Origin: CAVRQM01 sp963732775
GTDB taxonomy: Bacteria; Pseudomonadota; Alphaproteobacteria; Acetobacterales; Acetobacteraceae
DNA: 64,000 nucleotides
NCBI GenBank assembly: GCA_963732775.1
Contig: CAVTAR010000001.1
Coordinates: 1,736,001-1,800,000, forward strand
Reading direction: 5' to 3'
Every line of letters begins with the position of its first letter. Within the stretch, counting starts at the first letter, position 1. The notes below the pieces were generated by a model. That model was not told the origin of the DNA. It was given only the letters and a program-made list of their open reading frames with translations, and ran no database searches. Shown one piece after another: positions 41,042 through 53,549 of the stretch. The position numbers and the translations under genes are program-made.

Positions 41042-42169
41042 ATGGCCCAAGCACCCGTCGCCGCCCCTCCCGGCCCGTCGCGGTCGGACCAGAACGGCGG
41101 CCGTCAGGCGGGCCCGCCCAAGGCGCCAGGGCAAGCGGCCGGGGCGCCCGGCGGGCCGGGTACGCTCACCGAGCTGAAGGTGAGCGGGCACGTGATGACG
41201 CTGGACACCGGCCTGTACTGCATCGTCCACAAGCCGTCCGCCGGCGGCGCGGCGGCTGCCTCGCCGCAATCGGGCCCGCCCCAATCGGGCACGCCGGAGC
41301 CGGGCACGTCGCCGCTCCCTGCGCCGCCGCAGGGCGCCGCTGGCGACGCGGGGCTGCCGGGCATCCGCGTCTCGCTCGCGCCGGGCGCGTCCGGCACGGC
41401 CGATGCGGTGGAGATCGTCTCGTTCCGCGCCGACGGCTGGCTGTCGCGCGCCGGCGACGCGGCCCTGGTGCGGGTGCGCCAGGGGCCCGCGCAGGTGCTG
41501 ATGACGATCTACCAGGCCACCACAGCGCCCGAGCGCACCGCGCCCAACATCCAGGTGATGAAGCTGCTGGAGGGCGCCACCGTTCCGGCGCGGCCGCCCG
41601 AGCCGGCGGCGCCGCCCGTGGAGGCGACCCGCGCGCCCTCGCCGCCACGCGGCCCGGCGGTGATGGAGATGATCGCCCACATCCAGGAGCGCGGCGACGT
41701 GGGCGCGATGTTCGGCGAGTGGCTGGGCGAACGCGGCAGCAAGCGCTGGATCGAGGGCTTCGGCCTGTCGCCCACGCACGACGTGGCACCGCGCGACATC
41801 GAGTACCAGGCGGTGCTGGGGCAGGGCTGGCTGTCGCCCTGGGTGGAGGGCGGGCAGTTCTGCGGCAGCCGGGCGATGGCGCTGCCGCTGCTGGGCCTGC
41901 GCGTGCGGTTGCGCGGCGAGGCGCTGGAGACGCACGACGTGATCTACTCCGCGAGCTTCGTCGACGGCGCGGGCGCCGGGCCGTCGAGCAACGGCGAGCC
42001 GTGCGAGTCGGATTCGCTGTCGGCGATGGAGGCGTTCCAGGTGATCGTGCGGCGCCGCGACCCGACCGGGGAGGCCGCCGCCGCGGCTGCTGCCCCGAAG
42101 CGCGGCCGTGGCAAGCCGGCACCCGAGCCCGCGCCCACCCGAGGCAAGCCGGCGGGCCGCAAGCGTTGA
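41042..42169 (+). CDS. Hypothetical protein with ChW-like segment
   Basis: 375 residues, with Pro/Ala/Gly-rich N-terminal (to ~40), internal (~80-100) and Lys/Arg-rich C-terminal tails. Two small beta-rich regions stand out: TLTELKVSGHVMTLDTGLYCIVHK with GIRVSLAPGASGTADAVEIVSFRADGWLSRAG, and DIEYQAVLGQGWLSPWVEGGQFCGSRAMALPLLGLRVRLRGEA. The latter resembles clostridial hydrophobic-W (ChW) repeats, found on cell surfaces. No signal peptide is seen. Its place between glycosyltransferase genes suggests a surface or exported substrate, but this is not shown. Confidence 0.65.
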   Translation: MAQAPVAAPPGPSRSDQNGGRQAGPPKAPGQAAGAPGGPGTLTELKVSGHVMTLDTGLYCIVHKPSAGGAAAASPQSGPPQSGTPEPGTSPLPAPPQGAAGDAGLPGIRVSLAPGASGTADAVEIVSFRADGWLSRAGDAALVRVRQGPAQVLMTIYQATTAPERTAPNIQVMKLLEGATVPARPPEPAAPPVEATRAPSPPRGPAVMEMIAHIQERGDVGAMFGEWLGERGSKRWIEGFGLSPTHDVAPRDIEYQAVLGQGWLSPWVEGGQFCGSRAMALPLLGLRVRLRGEALETHDVIYSASFVDGAGAGPSSNGEPCESDSLSAMEAFQVIVRRRDPTGEAAAAAAAPKRGRGKPAPEPAPTRGKPAGRKR

Positions 42170-42244
42170 GCCCAATGGTCAGCGGCGCGGGCTTCGGCGG
42201 CGCGGGCGTCGGCGGCGCGGGCGCGTCACGCCGCGGGTGATGGC

Positions 42245-43466
42245 GTGAACTACCTGTTCGTCCACCAGAACTTTCCGGGCCAGTACCTACCACCTGATCC
42301 GCCACCTGCTGCGCGATCCGGCGGCGCAGATCGTGTTCATCTCGCAGCCGAACGCGAACCGCATGGAGCGGGTGCGCCGGGTGTTCTACCAGGCGCCGAA
42401 GCCCGACGCCGACGGCACCCACGCCAACGCCCGCGACTGGGACCTCGCGGCACAGCGCGCCGAGGCGGTGTCGCGCACGGCGGCTAACCTGAAACGCCTC
42501 GGCTTCGACCCGGACATCATCATCGGCCACCACGGCTGGGGCGAGCTGCTCGACCTGGTGGACGTGTGGCCCGGGGTGCCGATCCTCGGCTACTACGAGT
42601 TCTACTACGCGACCGACGGGCAGGACGTCGGCTACGACCCGGAGTTCCCGGTGGGCCCGGAACGTTTCTCGCGCATCCGGGCGATGAACGTCATCAACCA
42701 CATGGCCGTCGCCCTCGGCCAGCACGGACAGACGCCGACGCGGTGGCAGTACACCCGCTACCCCGAATGGGCGCGCGGCGGCATCCGCGTGCTGCCGGAA
42801 GGGGCGCGACTCGACACCTGCAAGCCCGACCCCGACGCGGCCAGGCGCGGCTTCGAGCTGGGCGGCTTCAAGGTCTCGCCGAAGGAGCGGCTGGTGACCT
42901 TCGTCTGCCGCAACCTCGAGCCGTATCGCGGCTTCCACACCTTCATGCGCGCCCTGCCCCGATTGATGCGCGAGCGGCCCGAGGCGCGCGTGGTGGTGGT
43001 CGGCGGCGACGACGTGAGCTACGGCGCGCGGCTGGCGCAAGGCACCTGGCGCGAGTTCATGCTGCGCGAGCTGGCCGGCAAGCTCGACGAGAGCCGGGTG
43101 CTGTTCGCGGGCCAGGTCCCGTACGCGGACTACGTCTCGCTGTTGCAGCGGTCGGACGTGCACGCCTACCTGAGCTACCCGTTCGTCGCCTCCTGGTCGC
43201 TGCGTGAGGCGATGGCCTGCGGCTGCCAGATCGTCGCCGCCGACGTCGAGCCGGTGGCGGAGTTCGTCACCCATGACGTGACCGGCACGCTGGTGCCGGG
43301 GCTCGACCACGAGCGGGTCGCCGAGGCGCTGGTGGGCGCGCTGGCCGACAAGCGCCGCGCCACCCGGCTGCGCAAGGCGGCGCGGCGATACGCCGAGGCG
43401 AACCTGGACATGCAGGTGCATCTGCAAGGGTTCGAGGCGGCGATCCGGGAAATCGTCGGGAGTTGA
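42245..43466 (+). CDS. GT4-family glycosyltransferase (one frameshift)
   Basis: About 406 residues after repair. The N-terminus MNYLFVHQNFPGQY continues, after one extra C near 42287 (TAC-C-TAC), as HLIRHLLRDPAAQIVFISQPNANRM. Then DPDIIIGHHGWGELLDLVDVWPGVPILGYYEFYY, RLVTFVCRNLEPYRGFHTFMRALPRL, ARVVVVGGDDVSYG and SDVHAYLSYPFVASWSLREAMACGCQIVAADVEPVAEFV with the nucleotide-sugar E-x7-E pattern. It is a retaining GT-B enzyme using an unknown sugar nucleotide. GTG 42245 is the likely start. Confidence 0.88.
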
Positions 43467-43603
43467 GCGCACGCTAAGCCGGGACGAGAATCGACGGCGC
43501 GCTTGACCTTTTGTAAAATCCGGCAGCGTGATGATGCGCTATCCCGGGCGGCTGGCACGCGAGGTGCGAGCGACCCGGATCGCCTCACGCCGCAGGAACC
43601 GCC

Positions 43604-46108
<2,505 letters not shown>

Positions 46109-46121
46109 ACCGCCGGGCCGG

Positions 46122-46700
46122 CTACAGCACCGGCACGCCCAGCCGCAGCCCGCGCGTGACCGCCTCGGCGCGGCTGCGCACGTCGAGCTTCTGGAAGATC
46201 GCCTCCAGATAATACTTCACCGTATGCGCCGAGATGCCGAGGCGGCGCGCGATCGCCTTGTTGCTCTGCCCCTGCCCCACCAGGGTCAGCACCTCCACCT
46301 CGCGCGGCGTCAGCAGCGGCCGCGCCCCTGGCTCCGGCGGCGCGAACCCGGCCGGCTCGCGCGCCGCCGTGCCGGGCAGGCGCACCGACAGTCCCTCCGC
46401 CATCGCGGCCACGGCGGCGGCCACCTGCCGCTCGCCGGCGGCCAGCGGCAGCACGCCGGCCAGCGCGGAATCGGCCGCGAGCGCCGCGTCGTCGGTCAGC
46501 ACCAGCACCGCGCCGTCGAAGGCGGCGGCATCGGCCGGCAGCGCCTCGCCGGGGCGCACCTCCACCACCAGCACGTCGGCCGCTTCCTCGCCCGCCATGG
46601 CGAGCGTGCGCTCCAGCGAGCGCCGCCGGAGCAGGTCGCGCACCCGCAGCGCGACGCGAACCGGCGGCACCGAGGCGGCGGCGGCCAGGGTCGCGCTCAA
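46122..46700 (-). CDS. LuxR-type (GerE) regulator with degenerate receiver-like N-terminus
   Basis: 192 residues from TTG 46700, which overlaps the stop of the pseudo-protease gene (TTGA). The last ~65 residues are a LuxR/NarL winged helix-turn-helix (LLTPREVEVLTLVGQGQSNKAIARRLGISAHTVKYYLEAIFQKLDVRSRAEAV). The N-terminal ~110 residues have receiver-like alternation (VRVALRVRDLLRRRSLERTL, ADVLVVEVRPG, DGAVLVLTDD) but no aspartate at the phosphorylation position after the third strand, so it is probably not a classical phospho-acceptor. It is translationally coupled to the upstream gene. Confidence 0.88.
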   Translation of the reverse strand: MSATLAAAASVPPVRVALRVRDLLRRRSLERTLAMAGEEAADVLVVEVRPGEALPADAAAFDGAVLVLTDDAALAADSALAGVLPLAAGERQVAAAVAAMAEGLSVRLPGTAAREPAGFAPPEPGARPLLTPREVEVLTLVGQGQSNKAIARRLGISAHTVKYYLEAIFQKLDVRSRAEAVTRGLRLGVPVL

Positions 46701-47605
46701 GCGGGCCGCGCCGCGACGGTGACGCTCACCGTCATCGTCTGGCCGCCCCGCACCAGGCTGATGGGCAGCTCCTGGCCTACCTTCTCCGGACCCAGCAGGC
46801 CTGCCACCGTGCGCGGGTGGGACACCTTGGTGCCGGCGATGTCGACCAGGATGTCGCCCGGCAGCAGCCGCCCGGTGGCCGGCGCCTCCTCGGCGAGGCT
46901 CATCACCATCAGCCCCGCCTCCGCCCCGGCCCGTGCCGCGATGTCGCGCGGCAGCGCCACCTCCTGCAAGCCCACGCCGAGCCAGCCGCGCCGGCCGCCG
47001 CCATGCGCCAGCGCCTGGTCCACGGCGCGGGCGATGGTGGCCGTGGGGATCACGATGACGTCGCGCCGCGGCCCGAACGTCGACATGCCCAGCAGCCCGC
47101 CCTCGCTGTCCACCACCGGCCCGCCCTCGGCCGCCGACGGCAGGCGCACGCCGATGCGCACCAGCCGGTCGATCTTGCCGCCGCGCATGCTCTCCCAGGC
47201 CGGCCCCAGCACCTCGATGGGACCGAGCCGGGCGGTCGCCTGCCCCTCGCCATCGCTGCCGAGCGCGAGCACCAGGGCGCCAACGCCGCTCGCCTCGGCG
47301 GGACGCTGCGGCGGCGCGATGGCGGTCAGCTTCAGCACCGCGACGTTGGTGGACGGGTCGCGGCCCAGCACGGTCGCGGGCACGCGCGCGCCGCCCGGCA
47401 GCACCGCCTCGTACATCTCGGAGCGGCCGAGGCTCTGTTCGGAGGTGACGAGGTGGTCGTCGCGCCAAATCAGCGCGCTGACGTGGCCGCGCCGGCCCCA
47501 GGTGATGGCGGCCACCGTCGCCGAGGCCTCGCGCACCCGCGTCTGCAAGGCTTGCGAGAGGTCGGATAGCGGGTCGGCCATGGCGGGAGGCTCCTGTGTG
47601 CTCAT
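46697..47605 (-). CDS. HtrA-like pseudo-protease with PDZ domain (catalytic triad lost)
   Basis: 302 residues. A trypsin-like double barrel (about 25-195) is followed by a PDZ domain (about 205-295: RGWLGVGLQEVALP...GLMVMSLAEEAPATGRLLPGDILVDIAGTKVSHPRTVAGLL). The catalytic positions are replaced: the usual TNNHVV reads TSEQSL (Q57), the usual DxxTDLAVLK reads DPSTNVAVLK (N87), and GNSGGP reads AAEGGP (E160). It should bind peptides but not cut. There is no signal peptide, so it is cytoplasmic. It is coupled to the LuxR gene, suggesting a sensor partner. Confidence 0.88.
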   Translation of the reverse strand: MSTQEPPAMADPLSDLSQALQTRVREASATVAAITWGRRGHVSALIWRDDHLVTSEQSLGRSEMYEAVLPGGARVPATVLGRDPSTNVAVLKLTAIAPPQRPAEASGVGALVLALGSDGEGQATARLGPIEVLGPAWESMRGGKIDRLVRIGVRLPSAAEGGPVVDSEGGLLGMSTFGPRRDVIVIPTATIARAVDQALAHGGGRRGWLGVGLQEVALPRDIAARAGAEAGLMVMSLAEEAPATGRLLPGDILVDIAGTKVSHPRTVAGLLGPEKVGQELPISLVRGGQTMTVSVTVAARPA

Positions 47606-47672
47606 GGCCTCAATGTCGGTGCGCCCATGCCATGTCGGTATCGGCTGGATGGCCGGGATTTCGCCCGGGCGT

Positions 47673-48713
47673 TCAGGCGGGGGCGGTCGGCCGGAAGCGG
47701 AACAGCGCGGTCTCGCGCACGCCCTGGCCGCCCTGCCACTGCGCCATGTCCTGGATGTGCGACGCGGTGACATAGAGGCTGCCGTCCGCGCCCTCGGCCA
47801 TGCTGTCCGGCCAGCGCAGCCGGTCGTCCTGCACCACCGTGCGCAGGCCGGTCCCCAGCGCCTTCACGGCGTTGTCCTCGGGGCTGGTGAGATAGATCGT
47901 GCCGTCGCGGCCGCACCAGTAGCCGTCGGCGACGCAGCTCGGGCCGACCCGCTCCACCTTCGCCTCGGGCTCGCCGGCGAGCAGCGCCGCGGTGGGCACG
48001 CGATACAGGGTGCGCCCGGTCAGCGCCTGCCAGTAGAGCCAGCGGCCGTCGGCATCGAGCGCGATGCCGTCGGCGGCGAACAGCGGCCCGCGCCCGTCCG
48101 GGCGGCGCAGCTTCTCGCCGTCGGTGTGGACCACCACGTCCTGCTCGAGCTGCGTGCTGGGATGCCCGTCGAGCAGGCGCCGGACGTTTCCGCTCTGCGT
48201 CTCCAGCACCAGGATCGCGCCGCGCTGGCCGGAATCGGTGAGGAAGGCGTGGGCACCGTCCGCACTGATCCGCACGTCGTTGAGGTAGGTACCCTGGGGT
48301 GCGGCCGCCATGTCGAACGGGTAGACCCGGACCACCCGGTCGGTCGCGAGGTCGATCTTCAGCAGCTTCGGCCCGTCCGGGACGATGAACTCGTTGCCGG
48401 GCGCCGCCGGGTCGAGCACCCAGAGGAAGCCCTGCGGGTCGATGGTGACGCTCTGCACGCAGACGAAGTGACGCTTCGGGTCGAGCTTGGCCACGTTGCG
48501 GTAGGCGTTCCACTCGGTGTCCGGATAGGGGCGCAGCGAGCCGTCCGGCATCAGTTCGGCGACCGACAGGTCGACGTCCTGCTCCCAGCGCGGGAAGTTG
48601 ACGAAGATGCGGCCATCGGGGGCGACGGCGACGCCGGTGACTTGGCGGCCCGTGAACGTGGCGACCCGTTTGAGGGCGGCGGCCTGCGGCCGGGTTTCGA
48701 CGATGTCGGCCAT
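47673..48713 (-). CDS. Yellow/major royal jelly-type beta-propeller protein
   Basis: 346 residues. The start VTGVAVAPDGRIFVNFPRWEQDVDLSVAELMPDGSLRPYPD and the SVTIDPQGFLWVLDPA, YLNDVRISADGAHAFLTDSG, ADGIALDADGRWLYWQALTGRTLYRVPT blocks match the MRJP/Yellow family (L-dopachrome tautomerase-related). In bacteria these are six-bladed propellers of unknown substrate, related in fold to SMP-30 lactonases. There is no signal peptide. About 70 bp separate it from the pseudo-protease gene in the same direction. Confidence 0.88.
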   Translation of the reverse strand: MADIVETRPQAAALKRVATFTGRQVTGVAVAPDGRIFVNFPRWEQDVDLSVAELMPDGSLRPYPDTEWNAYRNVAKLDPKRHFVCVQSVTIDPQGFLWVLDPAAPGNEFIVPDGPKLLKIDLATDRVVRVYPFDMAAAPQGTYLNDVRISADGAHAFLTDSGQRGAILVLETQSGNVRRLLDGHPSTQLEQDVVVHTDGEKLRRPDGRGPLFAADGIALDADGRWLYWQALTGRTLYRVPTAALLAGEPEAKVERVGPSCVADGYWCGRDGTIYLTSPEDNAVKALGTGLRTVVQDDRLRWPDSMAEGADGSLYVTASHIQDMAQWQGGQGVRETALFRFRPTAPA

Positions 48714-48781
48714 GACGGCGCTCCTGGAAGCGATTGCCGTCGTGAAAGGCGCCGAGTGACGCTTGGTTCCCGGGCGGAGAG

Positions 48782-48860
48782 CCCCTCACCCCGGCCCTCT
48801 CCCCCAGGCAAAGGGAGAAGGGCTGCTCCCCCCCTTTGGGGAGAGGGCCGGGGTGAGGGG
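48782..48860. repeat. CCCCTCACCCCGGCCCTCTC palindromic repeat
   Basis: Perfect outer arms of 23 bp (from 48782, and to 48860) around an imperfect middle (AGGCAAAGGGAGAAGGGCTGCTCCCCCCC). Same family as 5446-5530. It lies upstream of the Yellow-like gene and next to the leuA remnant. Confidence 0.88.
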
Positions 48861-48877
48861 CTTGCTACCGCGAGGCG

Positions 48878-48985
48878 TTAGGCCGACCGAGCCTCGGGCG
48901 CCGTGCGGTCGCGCCTCACTAGCACTGTGTTCAGTGCATGAATCTGCGCCCGGGCCGAGGCGACCAGCGTGTCGATGCCGCAGCC
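48878..48985 (-). pseudogene. Remnant of a second leuA 3' end
   Basis: Read leftward from about 48985 to the TAA at 48878-48880 this encodes GIDTLVASARAQIHALNTV then LVRRDRTAPEARSA and stop. The intact LeuA at 50440 ends SDIDTLVASARAYLHALNKL then LVKRARTAPEALSA. The similarity covers the last ~34 codons including the stop, in the same orientation, and ends abruptly upstream where A+T-rich DNA begins. The copies differ at many bases, so this is not a recent exact duplication. Confidence 0.85.
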
Positions 48986-49056
48986 CTAGTTTCGCAGCGT
49001 GGAGCACGTTTGCCGTGACGCATACGAAATGAACATTTTATGCTTAGCCTCAAGGA

Positions 49057-49838
49057 CTAAATATCGTCCTCTTCATGGTTGGGAGACAGAGGCAGCTCAC
49101 CCGGCGCACTCACAACCGGCTTCACCCGGTCGAGGAGTCGCTTGAACTCAAACCACGACGTCGCCGCCTTCATGAGCACGACCACATCCCCAAAACGTTC
49201 TTTCAGTTTGGGATGTCCGTGGTTAGCCGTGAGATGCTGAAGTGCTTGTGTCTACGGCGCCCTTGCTCGTCAATCGGATTGACCCGTTGAAGCTCTGCAA
49301 GTACTCCGGGCGCGAGACGGGAATATACGATGTCATTTGTATAATGGGCCATGATCCCTGGTCTGGCTGTAGGAAACTGGGCGCTCTCCAGTTCTTGAGT
49401 CTAATATGTGAGTAAAGTAGTCGGTCGGAAAGTGGGGGTCCACTTACGTAGTTCTTCACTGATATAGTTATTTAGTATTTCTTCTAGAGCCTTGCGATCA
49501 CGCACCTCCTGATAGCCCGTTGCTTCCTCGACAAGAGCTATAATTCCTACTCTAGCCAAGCCTCGTACGAGTATCTCAGCTTGGCCGGCGATGTGTGATT
49601 GCTGGGCGTTTAGTTTGCCAGATTTTCGAGAAGCAAGAATTGCATCACACATCTCTGGCAATATGGTAGCTTCGTAGCCTGTCGCTACCGACCCGCCGGT
49701 TGGTGCCTGGAACCTGATCGGGATTCTGATCCTGCTGGCTAAATCTTTGGAACATATGGATTAATGCTGTTAGAACCCAAAAATCTCCCAAGTCGATCAC
49801 CCTCGCCTTTGCCGCTCGGCGCGTCCCTCAGAGGAGAT
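49057..49838 (-). pseudogene. P63C-domain protein gene, truncated and frameshifted
   Basis: Frames combined give a C-terminal two-thirds of a P63C-domain protein: EGDRLGRFLGSNSINPYVPK, DLASRIRIPIRFQAPTGG, GYEATILPEMCDAILASRK, QQSHIAGQAEILVRGLARVG, IIALVEEATGYQEVRDRKAL, NDIVYSRLAPGVLAELQRVN, and a tail ending PGELPLSPNHEEDDI. P63C occurs in phage-related and chromosomal proteins of unknown function. The normal N-terminal ~40 residues are missing, joined instead to the small gene upstream. Several single-base changes break the frame. G+C is clearly lower than in the flanking core genes. Confidence 0.82.
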
Positions 49839-49996
49839 GGCTTTTGCTCGCGCCGCGCCGCTTGCCAAGCATCGCCGCCGCGCTGGCCGCAAGCTCGCGT
49901 TCGTCCTCTTCCTCGCCGGTCGCGACCCGTGCCACTTTCACGGCGTTGCCGATCACGTCGGCGGGGCGGCGCTCGCCTCGGGGGCCCCTAAGGCAT
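49828..49996 (-). pseudogene. Small P63C-companion gene remnant
   Basis: After one extra T (CCT-T-AGG near 49990), ATG 49996 opens MPRGPRGERRPADVIGNAVK followed by VARVATGEEEDERE. This resembles short proteins that I recall as commonly preceding P63C genes; those usually end in a basic RAKALSPERRAEIA-like helix, which is absent here. The ORF stops at 49828 where P63C-like sequence begins in another frame, so a deletion seems to have fused the two genes. Function unknown. Confidence 0.6.
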
Positions 49997-49997
49997 A

Positions 49998-50132
49998 TCA
50001 GCCCTCCGAGAGGGTGGACGCGTCGCGCTTGGCCGCCTGACGCTCGCCCTTCCAAAACCTACGCTTGGTCCAACGCAGATGCTTCCACCATTCGCCTGCT
50101 ACGGTCAGGATGCCCCGCTTCCTCGTCGCCAT
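49998..50132 (-). CDS. 44-residue protein with GEWWKHLRW motif
   Basis: ATG 50132 follows a strong ribosome-binding site (AAGGAGG, 7 bases upstream). The product starts MATRKRGILTVAGEWWKHLR and continues with a basic WTKRRFWKGERQAAKRDA stretch. It is highly basic with four Trp residues. Its stop lies one base before the ATG of the P63C-companion remnant, as in an operon. No known function. The compact conserved look and good translation signals argue that it is a real gene. Confidence 0.6.
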   Translation of the reverse strand: MATRKRGILTVAGEWWKHLRWTKRRFWKGERQAAKRDASTLSEG

Positions 50133-50159
50133 GCCGCCGCCTCCTTGCGTTGGAGTAAG

Positions 50160-50439
50160 CATACAGGACGAGCAGGCTAGGTGCTAGTTGGACGGCTGCG
50201 GAAAGCCGATTTCAAACTGAGACACTACCGGCAGGCGATGTGCCTATTCCACCTTTGAAAAGCTGACCCCGTGACGGTGCCGCTCGTCCACGGCTCTCCC
50301 CAAGATCACCCTCCCGCCGCGCCGATCGCCGACGCGGCCGGCAACCTGTACCGCACCACCTCGCCGGCGGCCAGTTCGGGTTCGGCACGGTATGCCAGGT
50401 GACGCCATAGCCCGGCCGCGGACCCGGGGCACGACGCGC
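50160..50439. other. Boundary region between island and leuA, possible IS remnant
   Basis: The stretch around 50205-50272 contains GATTTCAAACTGAGACACTA and CACCTTTGAAAAGCTGACCC. These related motifs resemble the repeated termini of IS21-family elements. No transposase is present. From about 50300 to 50400 the minus strand reads WRHLAYRAEPELAAGEVVRY, which looks protein-like but has no start and no recognised family. Confidence 0.35.
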
Positions 50440-52017
<1,578 letters not shown>

Positions 52018-52248
52018 GGCAGCCCTCGGGACGGTTCTGGTGGCGGGTGCGGCTGGCGGGGCATACCCCTGAACGCGGCCGCGAAGAACCCGCGGCTGCT
52101 ACGCCCAGGGGTGAGTAAGTCGCGTCGTCCACCGCGTCGTCATGGCACCGGGATACACCGGCCGTCTCGCCCCCGGCAAGGGTCGCGCGCGGCCGGGGTG
52201 CCGCGCTAGGGTCCGCCACCGCGAGCGGCGGCACAGAGGGGAGTTCCG

Positions 52249-53544
52249 GTGAGACACACGCATGTGCTGGGCTTGTGGCTGCTGGCGGCCGGGATGCTCT
52301 CGGGCGGGCTGCTGGCCGCCGCCGACGGGCACGCCGCGCCCGCCGGCTGCGTCGCCCATACGCTGCCGAACGCCGGGGGTCACCAGAACGGGGGCCTTTA
52401 TTATCTCTGCTCGGTCGACACGAGCCGCTTCGCCGACGCGCTCTGCAACGACGGCACCAATGGCGTCTTCCAGTGGCAGCCGGCCAGCAGCGCGGCCAGC
52501 ACGGACTGGGTGATCTGGCTCGCCGGCGGCTATCAGTGCCAGGACGCTGCGACCTGTGCGGCGCGCGCGACAAACCCCAAGACCCAGCCGCTGACGACAT
52601 CGCGGCACGCCGCGCCGCGCATCGGGCAAGGGGTGCTGTCGCACGACCAGACGCTCGACCCCGCCCTCGCCGGCGCCAACACGGTGCTGGTGCGCTACTG
52701 CTCCAGCGACGCGTGGGTGGGCGGCTACCGCGCCCCGAACGGGCCGGGAGGCTTCGTCGCGACCGATCCCGCGACCTGGAACTTCGAGGGCCGGGCCATC
52801 GCCAAGGGCGCGGTCGGCACGCTCGGGGCACTCGGCGTGGGGTTCCTGAACGCCACGCGCATCGTGCTGGGCGGCAGTTCGGCGGGCGCCTTCGGCATCA
52901 CCGTCGTGGCCAACGACCTGCTGCCGCTGCTGCCGGGCGGCGCGCAGGTGCTGCTGGCCAGCGACGCCGGCTTCACGCTCGACACCGGCCGCTACGATTC
53001 GAGCCTGCCCGCGCCGTACGTCCAGCCGGGACCGGACACGCCGCTGTACCGCCTGTTGAACGACGGGCATGCCCTGTGGGGCGGCCGGGGCGACGCGCTC
53101 TGCGACGCGAAGGCGGTCGCGCACCGCCAGCAGATCGCCTGCTACGACACCTCCAGGCTGCTGCAAGACGGCTTCGTGACGCTGCCGAGCTTCCTCGCGC
53201 AATCGCTGCTCGACACGCCGGAACTGCAATCCCAGCTCTGCCCGGTGAAGAACGGCCAGTGCGCCGTCCCGCACGACCCCGCCTCCAGGACCGGGGTGTA
53301 TGCGACCGAGTACGCCCGCCGTATGGCCGCGCTGATCTCCGAGCAGCAGGCGCCCACGGTGCCGTACGCCGCCTTCTCGCCGGACGCCTACGTGCACACG
53401 ATGCTGGACAACGACACCACGTTCACCACGCCCTTCGCGTTCTCGCCGGCGCCGCGCTCGGCGCGCGACGCGTTCGACGCCTGGCTCGCCGACCCGGGCG
53501 CGCCCGGCCACGCCGCGCTGGGCACCGGGCCGGGGGTGCAGTAG
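52249..53544 (+). CDS. Secreted pectinacetylesterase/Notum-family hydrolase
   Basis: 431 residues from GTG 52249 (preceded by AGAGGGGAG). A signal peptide (LGLWLLAAGMLSGGLLAAADGHA) directs it to the periplasm or outside. The PAE/Notum pattern is clear: CNDGTNGVFQW, DWVIWLAGGYQCQDAATCAARA (Gly-rich block with cysteines), NTVLVRYCSSDAWVGG, and the nucleophile elbow IVLGGSSAGAFGI. Plant members deacetylate pectin and animal Notum removes lipid from Wnt; the bacterial substrate is unknown. Several cysteine pairs suggest disulfides. Confidence 0.88.
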   Translation: MRHTHVLGLWLLAAGMLSGGLLAAADGHAAPAGCVAHTLPNAGGHQNGGLYYLCSVDTSRFADALCNDGTNGVFQWQPASSAASTDWVIWLAGGYQCQDAATCAARATNPKTQPLTTSRHAAPRIGQGVLSHDQTLDPALAGANTVLVRYCSSDAWVGGYRAPNGPGGFVATDPATWNFEGRAIAKGAVGTLGALGVGFLNATRIVLGGSSAGAFGITVVANDLLPLLPGGAQVLLASDAGFTLDTGRYDSSLPAPYVQPGPDTPLYRLLNDGHALWGGRGDALCDAKAVAHRQQIACYDTSRLLQDGFVTLPSFLAQSLLDTPELQSQLCPVKNGQCAVPHDPASRTGVYATEYARRMAALISEQQAPTVPYAAFSPDAYVHTMLDNDTTFTTPFAFSPAPRSARDAFDAWLADPGAPGHAALGTGPGVQ

Positions 53545-53549
53545 GCCGA

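Noticed and set aside
37272..41054. 1260-codon minus-strand open frame
   Set aside because: Antisense to the glycosyltransferase gene, whose catalytic motifs are clear; the reverse frame has none.
52099..52143. Possible leader peptide MTTRWTTRLTHPWA with a GC-rich hairpin before leuA
   Set aside because: A leucine attenuator should contain a run of Leu codons; this peptide has only one. The hairpin lacks a T-run.
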